The notes beneath the pieces were generated by a model. The model made no database searches, was not told the origin of the DNA, and saw nothing but the letters and a program-made list of their open reading frames with translations. From contig CAPKVJ010000003.1 of NCBI GenBank assembly GCA_948648655.1, positions 20,266-84,265 on the forward strand: a stretch of 64,000 nt of DNA, in the 5' to 3' direction. Position 1 is the first letter of the stretch. Each line of letters opens with the position of its first letter. The stretch is from an uncultured Candidatus Saccharibacteria bacterium (lineage in GTDB: Bacteria > Patescibacteriota > Saccharimonadia > Saccharimonadales > Saccharimonadaceae). Made by a program: the position numbers and the translations under genes. This document shows, in pieces, positions 34,494 through 43,662 of the stretch.

Positions 34494-34708
34494 TTGACAT
34501 TTTGAAAAATATGCTATAATAAGGGTGTCTAACTTGCATCGTGACCAGTTTTTGGTAGTAATTTTTCGTTGTACCTATCCTAATTATATTGAATTGGGTT
34601 TAGACGGGATTGAGCGGCACCGCTATATAATCGTCTAGATCAGCTAGCAATATAGTTTGAAGGATAGGTTACGAATGGAAGTTAGACACCTCGCGGTGTC
34701 GCTTTTTG
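34494..34708 (+). ncRNA. Candidate rod-shaped small RNA with own terminator (copy B)
   Basis: Promoter TTGACA (34494-34499), 15 nt, extended TGC-TATAAT (34515-34520). The RNA starts near 34525 and its 5' GTGTCTAACTT pairs with AAGTTAGACAC near 34680-34690. Inside are ACCTATCCT/AGGATAGGT, ATATTG/CAATAT, TAGACG/CGTCTA and AGCGG/CCGCT. Terminator GACACC-TCGC-GGTGTC plus T5. About 180 nt with a closing stem, an asymmetric bubble and a long arm, which recalls 6S RNA. Shares the design of the 19970-20120 RNA. Confidence 0.6.
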
Positions 34709-34711
34709 TAT

Positions 34712-34751
34712 TATTGGTTAGTATGGGGCGATAGCTCCATACTAACCAATA
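34712..34751. terminator. Perfect 15-bp hairpin behind the small RNA
   Basis: TATTGGTTAGTATGG and its exact complement around GGCGATAGCT. Possibly a backup terminator or a minor relative of the hairpin elements. Confidence 0.5.
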
Positions 34752-35024
34752 AACAGAAGCACATCCTGCACGCTACAAAGTGATAGTTCTTTGTTACGGC
34801 TAAATGACCTTATATACATTTAGTCTCATTCTAGATCATGGATGTGGCAATCAAGTAGGAAGTGCATCTTGCGACACCGCAGGTGGCCAAATAATAAAAC
34901 AATTTAGTTCACGAAGAAGATCCATTTGGGGGTCTCTCCCGGTGAGAGTAAGCGAGACGGGAGAGACTAGGAGAATAGGTCAGTCTTTTTGGTGCACTAA
35001 TATAAAACACCCGGAGGGTAAAAC
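34752..35024 (+). other. Leader region of the FISUMP protein gene
   Basis: No supported gene. It contains a 10-bp stem GTCTCTCCCG/CGGGAGAGAC (about 34933-34968) and the GGAGG ribosome site before 35025. A 74-codon frame from 34804 ends on the next start codon but has no ribosome site or recognisable content. Confidence 0.4.
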
Positions 35025-36668
35025 ATGAGAATACAAACACTAAATAAGTCTTGGTATGTTGGTTTTGTGGGTACAGGCGTACTTGCTCTACTAACCATTG
35101 CCATGCTTTGTCCGATGACAGGTAGTGGGGTGCAAGCCGCAGATTGTACAACTAATAATCCAGCAAATTGTCCCACGCAGTCAATGTTAACTCAAGCTAG
35201 CGTCAACGTGGCACCAACAATTGCGTTGGCCTTGCAGGATACAATTAACATTGATGTCTCTCCAACTGTGGATGGTAGTTTTGGCAAGACTACGGCTAAT
35301 CTTGCGGTATCAACTAATAGTAATGCAGGGTATAGTGTATATTTGCAAGCAGTTGATGGTGATACCTTGAAGAATCCGAGTAGTATTAACTCTGTAATTA
35401 ACCCAGTAGCACCGGATGCAACTCAAGCTAACTTTGGAGATAACACTTGGGGCTATAACTTGGGAACTACAGCGACAACGGATAGTACGGTTTATCAGCC
35501 AGTACCAAGCACACAGACGATAATTGATACAACAGATGCGCCAACAGATCAGAACTATAACTTTACTCTAGCAACAAAAGTAGATACAAGTCTCCCCAGT
35601 GGGTCCTATACGAATACGATTACGGTGTCGGCTGTAGCTAATCCGCAAGCTGTGGGTCTAATGACGATTACTAATATGCAGGATATGACGAGTGCGCTTT
35701 GTAATGTGAGTGAAGTGGGAGACACCAAACAGTTAGTAGATACGCGTGATGGAAAGAAGTACTGGGTAGCCAAACTCAAAGACGGTAATTGTTGGATGAC
35801 GCAGAATTTGGCGTTAGATATTACTACTGCAGGGTTAAAGGCGAGTGATACGGATATAACGGCGGATGTGACGCATATTCTTTCAACGGACGGAGGAACT
35901 GGATTATCGGTAACCGAGAAGGGGGAATTGGAAGCTATTATTGATATATCTGGTTCGAGTGGCTGGCAAAGGTCATGGAGCTTTGATAGCTATGGGGCTG
36001 GACAGCATTTTGATTACATTTACGCTACACCGATAGCTAGTATTGAGTGTGCAACGGGCGGCACTACGAGCAAGATTACAGACATGGGGCAGTGCCAAAG
36101 CGGTGTCGGAATGGATGTCGTAGCTATACCAGCACAGAAAGATACTTTTCAGGCACAAGAGGGAACTTATAGTGGAAAAAACACTTATATAGCAGTTGAT
36201 GAGAGTGCAAATAGCTTTGATGCGCATTATTTAATAGGTAATTATTATTCGTGGTATGCAGCGACGGCAGGGACAGGATATGGTATAGCTACACAAAATG
36301 ACGCGCCAGGATCAATTTGCCCGAAGGGGTGGCAATTGCCAAGTATTGGTTCAGCAGATGGTTCGTCCGAGACAAAGAAAACTTTTGGTGGACTATATAC
36401 GAAATATGATGGCGTCGATGCAAGAAAATTGCCTTTGGGCTTGGTGGCTGGAGGATATGTTGATGTTGATTATGATCAAGGTAGATCTGGGTCGCCGACA
36501 TTGGGATCTGTTGGGGTACGTGGGAATTATTGGTCTTCAACGGCTAATTATCCAAATAATGGAGGGGCGTTTTATATGCAGGTGGGTAGTTCCGGCGTAG
36601 ATACATATTCGGGGACTTATGACAGTAATATGTATGATGGTTATTTTGTGCGTTGTGTAGCGCGATAA
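35025..36668 (+). CDS. FISUMP-domain cell-surface protein (full length)
   Basis: 547 aa. N-terminal signal/anchor (about residues 12-38, ending GVQAAD). A Thr/Ser/Asn-rich beta domain follows to about 210, then a FISUMP domain: LVDTRDGKKYWVAKLKDGNC, WMTQNLAL, CPKGWQLPS, NYWSS and the end YFVRCVAR. It is the intact architecture whose last 60 residues the silent cassettes encode. It lacks their FVRSG left edge and right-edge DNA, so it is probably not their recipient. It precedes the pilus genes, suggesting an adhesin exposed with the pilus. Confidence 0.85.
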   Translation: MRIQTLNKSWYVGFVGTGVLALLTIAMLCPMTGSGVQAADCTTNNPANCPTQSMLTQASVNVAPTIALALQDTINIDVSPTVDGSFGKTTANLAVSTNSNAGYSVYLQAVDGDTLKNPSSINSVINPVAPDATQANFGDNTWGYNLGTTATTDSTVYQPVPSTQTIIDTTDAPTDQNYNFTLATKVDTSLPSGSYTNTITVSAVANPQAVGLMTITNMQDMTSALCNVSEVGDTKQLVDTRDGKKYWVAKLKDGNCWMTQNLALDITTAGLKASDTDITADVTHILSTDGGTGLSVTEKGELEAIIDISGSSGWQRSWSFDSYGAGQHFDYIYATPIASIECATGGTTSKITDMGQCQSGVGMDVVAIPAQKDTFQAQEGTYSGKNTYIAVDESANSFDAHYLIGNYYSWYAATAGTGYGIATQNDAPGSICPKGWQLPSIGSADGSSETKKTFGGLYTKYDGVDARKLPLGLVAGGYVDVDYDQGRSGSPTLGSVGVRGNYWSSTANYPNNGGAFYMQVGSSGVDTYSGTYDSNMYDGYFVRCVAR

Positions 36669-36748
36669 GGCAGATACATCTTGATAATTATTAGTTTTAG
36701 CATAAAAAGTATGTTGATTTCTAACCAAGAGCAATATATAATGTAGGT

Positions 36749-37795
36749 ATGAGCTTAATTCATGGAGTGGGCGATTTCTTCGCATTAGATATTGGAACGG
36801 TGGCAATTCGGCTTGTGCAGCTTTCGGGCGATGCTAGTCGTGGCTGGACTTTACAAAAATTTGCATATGTGCCGGTAGATCGGAGGATTCTTGAGGACGG
36901 TTCGGCGGCAGGCGCACGTCGTTTGGGGGAGACGATTTTGGGGGCGATGCAGCAGGCTGGCATCACGACAAAGAATGTTGCTGTGGGCATGCCGGCGGCA
37001 AAGACTTTTACAACGGTTGTGCGTGTAGAGAACCAGCCCGAGAAGGAATTGATGAATACGGTGAAGTATCAGCTGGATAAGTATATTCCGATGGCGATTG
37101 ATGAGGCGACGGTAAGCTATGTGTCTTTGGGGGTTTCGCCAAATGATGCGTCGAAAGTTGAAATGCTGATTTCTTCGACGGCGAATTCTTTTGCGGAAGC
37201 GAGGATGGAGATGATCGAATCGTTTGGGTTGAATGTGATTGCGCAGGAACCAGAGTCTCTTGCAATGGCAAGAGCGTTGACGCCAGTTGGGGCGCAAGAT
37301 GCAAGGTTGATTGTAGATCTCGGCGAAAGGTCGACGGATCTAGTGATGGTGTATCGTGGCGTGCCGAGATTGGTGCGTAGTATACCTGGCGGTTTGGCGT
37401 TATTGATTAGGACTGTAGTGGCGGCAATTAATGTTAAGGAGGATCAGGCGAGACAATTTATCTTGAAGTTTGGTTTGGCACAGGACAAGGTTGACGGACA
37501 GGTGTTTAAGGCATTAGATTCGACGCTTGAGAGTTTTGCAGGAGAGATTAGCAAATCTATTCGTTTCTTCCAGTCGGAATATATGAATGCACCGATGGGA
37601 GGGATTATCTTGTCGGGATTTGCAGGTATGATTCCGTTTATTGCAGAATATATTGAAGCGAAGACGGGAGTTTCTACAGTGCAAGGTAATCCGTGGCAGT
37701 TGGTAAAAGTTTCGCCAGAGCAGCAACAAGTTTTGCAGCCAGTAGCAAGTGAGTTTGCGGTGGCGATTGGTCTTGCAGAAAGGAGTAATGACTAA
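36749..37795 (+). CDS. pilM: Type IV pilus assembly ATPase-like protein PilM
   Basis: 348 aa, actin-like fold: FFALDIGTVAIRLVQLSG at the start, LIVDLGERSTDLVMVYRGVP, GGLALLIRTV and ILSGFAGMIPFIAEYIEAKTG. PilM binds PilN at the inner side of the membrane. Leaderless: TATAAT (36737-36742), 6 nt, ATG. First gene of a tightly overlapping pil operon (TAATG overlap with the next). Confidence 0.93.
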   Translation: MSLIHGVGDFFALDIGTVAIRLVQLSGDASRGWTLQKFAYVPVDRRILEDGSAAGARRLGETILGAMQQAGITTKNVAVGMPAAKTFTTVVRVENQPEKELMNTVKYQLDKYIPMAIDEATVSYVSLGVSPNDASKVEMLISSTANSFAEARMEMIESFGLNVIAQEPESLAMARALTPVGAQDARLIVDLGERSTDLVMVYRGVPRLVRSIPGGLALLIRTVVAAINVKEDQARQFILKFGLAQDKVDGQVFKALDSTLESFAGEISKSIRFFQSEYMNAPMGGIILSGFAGMIPFIAEYIEAKTGVSTVQGNPWQLVKVSPEQQQVLQPVASEFAVAIGLAERSND

Positions 37796-39129
37796 TGCAA
37801 GGGTGGTTTGATAAAGTAAAGGCTAAAATTACGGGTAAGCCGGCCAACAATAAACCGGCATTGGTGACGTCGGTGGCGACGGATTATGAAGTGAATTTGG
37901 TGCCAGATGTAAAGATTCAGATGATTAAGGCGCAAAAAATGCGTAATTTGGTGCTATTCATTTGTATTGTGGTGGCTGCTGTGTCAGTGGGCGTGGTAGT
38001 TGTGCTATTTGGTATTAAGAGTGGACAGGACATTGCGATGGCGAATCAAGATTCGCGGTTAGAGAAAATGTCGGTAAAGATGAATGATTACGCAGAGATT
38101 GAAGATCTTGTAACGATACAGCGTCAGTTGGAGAAAATTTCTGAATTGTCGGGTGATAAACCGGTTTTGTCACGAGTGTTTGGTGCAATGGCGGTGGTTT
38201 TGCCCCAGGGTGATGACGTAGTTCAATTGTCAGAATTGCGAGTTGACTTGGAAAATGATGAATTAAGAATGGATGGCCAGGCTGATGCAAAGACGGCACC
38301 GTTGATTGATTATAGAGTCTTGGAATCTTTGAAGAAAGGTATGGCGCTGACGAAGTATGATTATGGAAGGTTTGTCGATGCAGAGGGAAACGAGATCCCG
38401 ACGTGGTGTATCAATGAGGCGGATGGTAATGGATCGCCGTATCGCGATGGTGAGGATTATTATGTGTGGTGGAATTTGACGGCAGACGGATGTAACGCGA
38501 TTGAGGCGGGAACAGAAGAGAAAGCTGATGATGCAGAAGATGTAACCTTACGTTATAACCCGAATTCAGAAACAGAGTCGCAGGATGTGGAAACTACGGA
38601 AAGTCCTGAAGGTGAGACGACGGAGGGGGAGTCAGAGACGAAGAATAAAGTTACGAGAGTGAAAATTTGGCGGACACCGAAATTCGATGCTTGGCACAAG
38701 GCTGGCTATATGGAGTTGAATGGCAGTATTTCTGGAATTGAACACTTTGTGAGTGCGTGCACACAATATTCTGGTACGATGCAAGGTAGTACTGCGAAAT
38801 GGACTTCGACAAATGATTGTTTGTTGGCTCCAGATGGCTTGACGGTGACTTCGTCGACGAACGGTCGCGATGAAAGTGATAATTTAGTGTTGAAGTTTTC
38901 GGCAATTACAAGTTTTGATCCAGAATTCTTCGCTTTTAGGAATAAGCATATGATTGCAATTGGACCGATGGGGCAAAATGTGACGGACTCTTACGTCCAA
39001 GTCGGTGGAATGTTTACGCAAGAAGCGAAGGAATGTGCAGAAGGTGATACGGAGTGCTTGACGACGAAGACGGGTGCTGATGAAGATTCTAATTCAAACT
39101 CCAATAATGAGAAGAAGGAGGAGATGTAA
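37795..39129 (+). CDS. PilN-like pilus inner-membrane protein
   Basis: 444 aa. The N-terminal YEVNLVPDVKIQMIKAQKMR resembles the PilN motif that contacts PilM (INLLP-type). One membrane helix follows (about residues 48-72), then a coiled coil and an extracellular domain with an acidic Thr/Glu-rich insert near 240-285. It is longer than PilN of proteobacteria. Assigned by position between pilM and the PilO-like gene. Confidence 0.75.
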   Translation: MQGWFDKVKAKITGKPANNKPALVTSVATDYEVNLVPDVKIQMIKAQKMRNLVLFICIVVAAVSVGVVVVLFGIKSGQDIAMANQDSRLEKMSVKMNDYAEIEDLVTIQRQLEKISELSGDKPVLSRVFGAMAVVLPQGDDVVQLSELRVDLENDELRMDGQADAKTAPLIDYRVLESLKKGMALTKYDYGRFVDAEGNEIPTWCINEADGNGSPYRDGEDYYVWWNLTADGCNAIEAGTEEKADDAEDVTLRYNPNSETESQDVETTESPEGETTEGESETKNKVTRVKIWRTPKFDAWHKAGYMELNGSISGIEHFVSACTQYSGTMQGSTAKWTSTNDCLLAPDGLTVTSSTNGRDESDNLVLKFSAITSFDPEFFAFRNKHMIAIGPMGQNVTDSYVQVGGMFTQEAKECAEGDTECLTTKTGADEDSNSNSNNEKKEEM

Positions 39130-40001
39130 TGGCGAGTGATGAAAAAGCGCAAGGTAAGCGATTAAAGATTTCACATGCACAACAGATTACGATGTTGGAG
39201 GTACTAGGGGCTTCATTGGTACTGGGTACATGTATGGTGATTTCTCTGTTCTTAATTAAATATATTAACTTCAATACGAAGATTATTTCGGCGAAAAGTG
39301 AAGCGATTTCGGCGTATGATCAGACTTTGAGAAATGTCGGTGTTTGTGTTGACAAGGACAGAAATGGGAAGTTGAGCGATAGTGAGATTGATAACTGTCA
39401 GCCGAATGAAGTAAAATTGGAGGATGTCTCGGGAAGTTTGCGAGATAAAGTTTTGACGACGATGGCAGTGAATGAAGAGTTGGAATCGGTGGCTAGGGGT
39501 CAGAATGAGAATTGTTATGATGAAGATGGAAAGAGGATTGATTTTAATAAGCTTTATGCGGAATCAACAGATGAGGAAAAGCGACGGGAGTATTTGCAGT
39601 CGGCGAAAATTTGTTCGGCTTTGCGCGTGATACCTGATGCTTTGCCAGCGCAGATGAATACAGAAGCTTTGATGGCGAGCTTGAATCAGCTGTTTATCTT
39701 ATCAGGGCGTGAGCCAGAAAGATTATCTCCACGTGATGATTTGGTATCAAGTGATGTTGAAGGTGTGGAGGTGATACCGGTTTCATTGGCAGTTGAAGGA
39801 ACTGGTGCAGAAGTGGTATCAACACTAGATAAGATTGAGCGTTCGATTCGTCAGTTCGATATGACATCGGCAACGATTGAATGGACGACACGCGGGATTA
39901 GCTTGCAGGCTTCGGCTAATGCATATTACTTGTCGCCAATGGATGGGCTGGAGACAACAAAAACGATTTATGCTTCAGAGAAAGCGAGGAATGCGAAATA
40001 A
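39129..40001 (+). CDS. PilO-like pilus inner-membrane protein
   Basis: 290 aa with one N-terminal membrane helix (about residues 19-45), a coiled-coil region and a compact C-terminal domain (ERLSPRDDLV..., GTGAEVVSTLDKIERSIRQFDMTSATIEW). Bitopic topology and position fit PilO. It contains DKDRNGKLSDSEID, an EF-hand-like calcium loop that also has a shorter version in the next protein. TAATG overlaps on both sides. Confidence 0.68.
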   Translation: MASDEKAQGKRLKISHAQQITMLEVLGASLVLGTCMVISLFLIKYINFNTKIISAKSEAISAYDQTLRNVGVCVDKDRNGKLSDSEIDNCQPNEVKLEDVSGSLRDKVLTTMAVNEELESVARGQNENCYDEDGKRIDFNKLYAESTDEEKRREYLQSAKICSALRVIPDALPAQMNTEALMASLNQLFILSGREPERLSPRDDLVSSDVEGVEVIPVSLAVEGTGAEVVSTLDKIERSIRQFDMTSATIEWTTRGISLQASANAYYLSPMDGLETTKTIYASEKARNAK

Positions 40002-40351
40002 TGAAACAATCTGATATTTTTTCACTGATTTTGGTAGCGGGGATTGGAACATTGGCGGCTTTCTTGATTTGCAATAAGCTGATGGGCGATCCGAATATGG
40101 CAAAAACTGAATTTAAGGAGCTAAAGCAAGCCGTTACAAGTGATTTACAAGCACCGGATGCAGAGGTTTATAATATCATGTCACTCAATCCGACAATCGA
40201 GGTTTATGTAGGTGATTGTGTTGATATCGATCAAAATGGTATTTTGGATACGGCAGAATTAGTAGCTTGTGGTAAGAAAGATGCAAGTGAAGTTGAAGGT
40301 GAGGGGGAAGATGGGAGTGATGAGGGGAGCTCTGATTCTGAAGGAGAATAG
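40001..40351 (+). CDS. Small membrane protein in pil operon
   Basis: 116 aa with one N-terminal helix (about residues 7-26), a short domain with DIDQNGILDTAEL (calcium-loop-like) and an acidic Ser/Glu tail. Position suggests a PilP-like or accessory role; sequence alone does not prove it. Confidence 0.7.
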   Translation: MKQSDIFSLILVAGIGTLAAFLICNKLMGDPNMAKTEFKELKQAVTSDLQAPDAEVYNIMSLNPTIEVYVGDCVDIDQNGILDTAELVACGKKDASEVEGEGEDGSDEGSSDSEGE

Positions 40352-40354
40352 GCA

Positions 40355-42121
40355 GTGGCGTTATTGACGAAGGATGGGCTAGACCGTGTAATTCAGCTTC
40401 TTGTGGCGGAGGGGCTGGTTGCGGCAGAGTCGGTGTCGCAAGCACAAGCTGATGCGGTGCAGATGCGACGGTCGGTTTTGCAGATTCTGGCTAGTAAACG
40501 ATTAGTGACAAATGAGATGGTAGCGCGCGCGACGGCGAGCGTGATGGGAATACCTTATGTAGATCTCAAGAATATTGAGATGGAACAGAGTGTTTTGACG
40601 TTGTTACCATTTGATGTTGCTGAACGCTCGATGGTGGTACCACTGGGTGAAAGTAATGGTCAGTTAGTGGTAGCAATGCTCGACGTAGGGAATGTCCAGG
40701 CGGTGGATTATTTGTCGACATTGACTGGAAAATCAGTGCGTGCGGTAATGTCGTCTAGCGATGGAATTCAGTCGGTCTTGAAGCAGTATAAAGGTGACTT
40801 TACTGGTATTAAGCAGGCAGTTAAGGTTACTAATCAAGAGGTCGCACAGCGGCAGATGAGCAGTAATGTGCGGACTATTACGCAGGATTCGCCAATTTCT
40901 AAAGCGTTGAATAGTATTCTTGAATATGCGGTAAAGAGTAAAGCTTCAGATGTGCATATTGAGCCATTGGAGAATGCGGTGGTGATTCGGTGTAGAATTG
41001 ACGGTGTATTGCGTAAAGTGATGGAGTTACCGAAAGCGATTGAGCCGGCTTTAGTGTCACGTATTAAGATTTTATCTAATTTGAAAATTGATGAGCATCG
41101 TGTGCCGCAGGATGGTCAGTTTGCAGTGATTGTAGCCGATAAAGAGGTGGATTTACGTATCGCAATAAGTCCGGTGGTGTGGGGTGAACAAGTAGTAATT
41201 CGTTTGTTGGATAAAAGTGGCACAAGCATGGATATTGAGGGGATGGGGATGACTGGTCATGCTTTGAGAGCAGTATTGCAGGGTCTGGGTAGGCCAAATG
41301 GGATGATTTTGACGTCTGGTCCGACTGGTTCGGGTAAAAGTACGACGTTGTATGCGCTGATTAAGCGGATCAAGAGCGAGAAGATTAATATCGTGACGTT
41401 GGAGGATCCAGTTGAGTACAAGATGGACGGGGTGAATCAGATTCAGGTGAATGTGGATGCGGGTCTGACTTTTGCGTCGGGGCTTCGAAGTATTTTGCGT
41501 CAGGACCCGGATGTGGTGATGGTTGGTGAGATTCGTGATTCGGAAACGGCAAATTTGGCGGTGCAGGCGGCTTTGACGGGGCATTTGGTATTTAGCACGT
41601 TACACACCAATAGTGCTGCTGGGATTTTGCCACGACTTTTGGATATGGGGATTGAGCCGTTTTTGCTGGCTTCTACGTTGAATACGGTAATTGGGCAGAG
41701 ATTGGTGCGTAGGGTGGCGCGGAAACGGACGAGTTTTCAGAGTAATGATATGCAAACAGAGCAGATTTTGGATGTGGTAGGTGGGATTTTGCCACAGACG
41801 CAGGGAGATGTAGCTGCAGTAAGTGAAGATTTGGGGTATGCGGGTTTGCCGCTTGCAGGACAGAAGTCTTATACTTTGGTGAAGGGTGTAGATGATACAG
41901 ATTCACCAGGTGGATATGCTGGTCGCGCTGGGCTTTATGAGGCGATTGAAGTTGATGAAGACATACAGAAGTTGATTGTAGCGCGCGCGACATCGGCAGA
42001 AGTGATGCGCGTGGCGCGAGAAAAGGGAACGATTACGATGCGTCAAGATGGGGTATTGAAAGCACTTTCAGGTGTGACGACTTTGGAAGAAGTAAATCGC
42101 GTGGCGAGCGATCTGGCGTAA
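40355..42121 (+). CDS. pilB: Type IV pilus extension ATPase PilB (GspE family)
   Basis: 588 aa, GTG start at 40355. The N-terminal GspE_N-type domain contains GIPYVDLKNIE. The motor has Walker A GPTGSGKS near residue 323 and the Asp/His boxes LRQDPDVVMVGEIRDSETA and ALTGHLVFSTLHTNSA. The region that carries four zinc-binding cysteines in classical PilB has none (residues 455-510), replaced by a loop rich in Gln, Asp and Gly. Confidence 0.94.
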   Translation: MALLTKDGLDRVIQLLVAEGLVAAESVSQAQADAVQMRRSVLQILASKRLVTNEMVARATASVMGIPYVDLKNIEMEQSVLTLLPFDVAERSMVVPLGESNGQLVVAMLDVGNVQAVDYLSTLTGKSVRAVMSSSDGIQSVLKQYKGDFTGIKQAVKVTNQEVAQRQMSSNVRTITQDSPISKALNSILEYAVKSKASDVHIEPLENAVVIRCRIDGVLRKVMELPKAIEPALVSRIKILSNLKIDEHRVPQDGQFAVIVADKEVDLRIAISPVVWGEQVVIRLLDKSGTSMDIEGMGMTGHALRAVLQGLGRPNGMILTSGPTGSGKSTTLYALIKRIKSEKINIVTLEDPVEYKMDGVNQIQVNVDAGLTFASGLRSILRQDPDVVMVGEIRDSETANLAVQAALTGHLVFSTLHTNSAAGILPRLLDMGIEPFLLASTLNTVIGQRLVRRVARKRTSFQSNDMQTEQILDVVGGILPQTQGDVAAVSEDLGYAGLPLAGQKSYTLVKGVDDTDSPGGYAGRAGLYEAIEVDEDIQKLIVARATSAEVMRVAREKGTITMRQDGVLKALSGVTTLEEVNRVASDLA

Positions 42122-42174
42122 TAAAGAATATGAGATTTTTGGGTTTTTAATAAAACTTATGTTAAAATAGTTCC

Positions 42175-43659
42175 ATGGATAATAGTGGGACTAATATGAC
42201 AAATACAAATACGAACTCAACGTCGGGAAGTGCTTCGCCTTTTGCGCCAGTGGATGTCCCGAATTTGAATGATATGGTGGCACCGAGTGCGATGCCTCCG
42301 ATGAATGCAATGCCGGATTTGGCACAAGGTAATGCACAAGCTGGTGCTCCCGTTGCTGCAGGAGCGAAGGCTGCGGCAGAACCAGTAGCGTCGGTGGTCT
42401 CTGGTGTGGCGGCGACTTCTACGATGCCAAATGCAACAGGGGCGCAAAGTCAGGCAACAAAGAGGCCATTAGGTGGGGGTGCTACTAAGTCGGCTGATGC
42501 TGGGGGTAAGGCTGCTTCTGCTCCGGTAGCGACAGTTCCGGTGAAAGATGTAGAAGTAGCTTCTTCGAGTTTGCCGAGAAGTGGTGTTGGTAGGAAGAAT
42601 GAATTGACGATTGAACCGCTACTTGAGGAGTGTATTAATCATAAAGCATCGGACTTGCATTTGCAGGCTGGTTTACCACCGATCTTGAGGATGGATGGCG
42701 TATTGCAACCGATGACGACTTATCCAGTTTTGGATAATGAAGTAGTGCAAGAGCTAGTATTCTCGACACTAGATGCGGATCAGAAGATGATCTTGATGAA
42801 AGATAAGGAGTTTGACTATTCTTTTGCTTTTGGCGATTTGGGGCGTTTCCGTGTCAATGCCTTTCATGAAAAAGGGAATATGGCGGCGGCGTTTCGGTTG
42901 ATTCCGAATGTTATTAAGACAGTTGAGGAATTGGGGATACCGGCGGTGGTGTCAGAGTTTGCGGATCACCCGAATGGTTTGGTATTGGTGACCGGTCCTA
43001 CTGGTTCGGGTAAAAGTACGACGTTGGCAGCTTTGGTTGATAAGGTAAATACGGAGCGTGCAGAGCATATTATTACGATTGAGGATCCGATTGAGTTTAC
43101 GCATGCGTCGAAGCGTAGCGTGGTAGCACAGCGAGAAGTGCATTATGATACATATAGCTTTGCGGCGGCGCTCAGGAGTATCTTGCGTGAAGACCCAGAC
43201 GTGGTTTTGATTGGTGAGATGCGTGATCTTGAGACGATTCAGGCGGCGATTACGGTCGCGGAAACGGGACACTTGGTGTTTGCGACACTGCATACAAACT
43301 CGGCAGCGCAGAGTATTGACCGTATGGTGGATGTATTTCCAGCACATCAGCAGCCGCAGATTCGAGCGCAGCTTGCAAATATTCTAGTGGGGATTTGTTC
43401 GCAGAGATTGGTACCAGCGATTGATGGGGGGAGAATTGCGGTAGCGGAGATTATGGTATCGAATTCAGCGGTGAAGAGTATCATTCGTGAAGGTAAGACT
43501 CATCAACTTGATATGACGATTCAGACTGGCGCGACACAGGGCATGCAGACGATGGACAGGGAATTGGCGAAGTATGTGCGTAGTGGAATTATTGCTTATG
43601 ATGTAGCACGTGGCTATGCGGTGGATGCGGTGGAGTTTGATCGTTTAGCGAAGGGATAA
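42175..43659 (+). CDS. pilT: Type IV pilus retraction ATPase PilT
   Basis: 494 aa. The first 130 residues are a disordered Ala/Pro/Met/Thr-rich extension that PilT normally lacks. The conserved part begins at LLEECINHKASDLHLQAGLPP, with Walker A GPTGSGKS near residue 274, EDPDVVLIGEMRDLETI and the retraction-type AETGHLVFATLHTNSAAQSI. TAAAAT lies 6 nt before the ATG, so it may also be transcribed apart from pilB. Confidence 0.94.
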   Translation: MDNSGTNMTNTNTNSTSGSASPFAPVDVPNLNDMVAPSAMPPMNAMPDLAQGNAQAGAPVAAGAKAAAEPVASVVSGVAATSTMPNATGAQSQATKRPLGGGATKSADAGGKAASAPVATVPVKDVEVASSSLPRSGVGRKNELTIEPLLEECINHKASDLHLQAGLPPILRMDGVLQPMTTYPVLDNEVVQELVFSTLDADQKMILMKDKEFDYSFAFGDLGRFRVNAFHEKGNMAAAFRLIPNVIKTVEELGIPAVVSEFADHPNGLVLVTGPTGSGKSTTLAALVDKVNTERAEHIITIEDPIEFTHASKRSVVAQREVHYDTYSFAAALRSILREDPDVVLIGEMRDLETIQAAITVAETGHLVFATLHTNSAAQSIDRMVDVFPAHQQPQIRAQLANILVGICSQRLVPAIDGGRIAVAEIMVSNSAVKSIIREGKTHQLDMTIQTGATQGMQTMDRELAKYVRSGIIAYDVARGYAVDAVEFDRLAKG

Positions 43660-43662
43660 AAC

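Noticed and set aside
34804..35028. 74-codon frame ending on the FISUMP start codon
   Set aside because: No ribosome site or recognisable content, and it spans a perfect leader hairpin.
35025..36668. The full-length FISUMP gene as recipient of the cassettes
   Set aside because: Its 3' end reads YFVRCVAR and lacks both the GTGCGCAGCGG and CCGCTGCCTAGC edge sequences, so cassette DNA cannot have been placed there by the edges seen.
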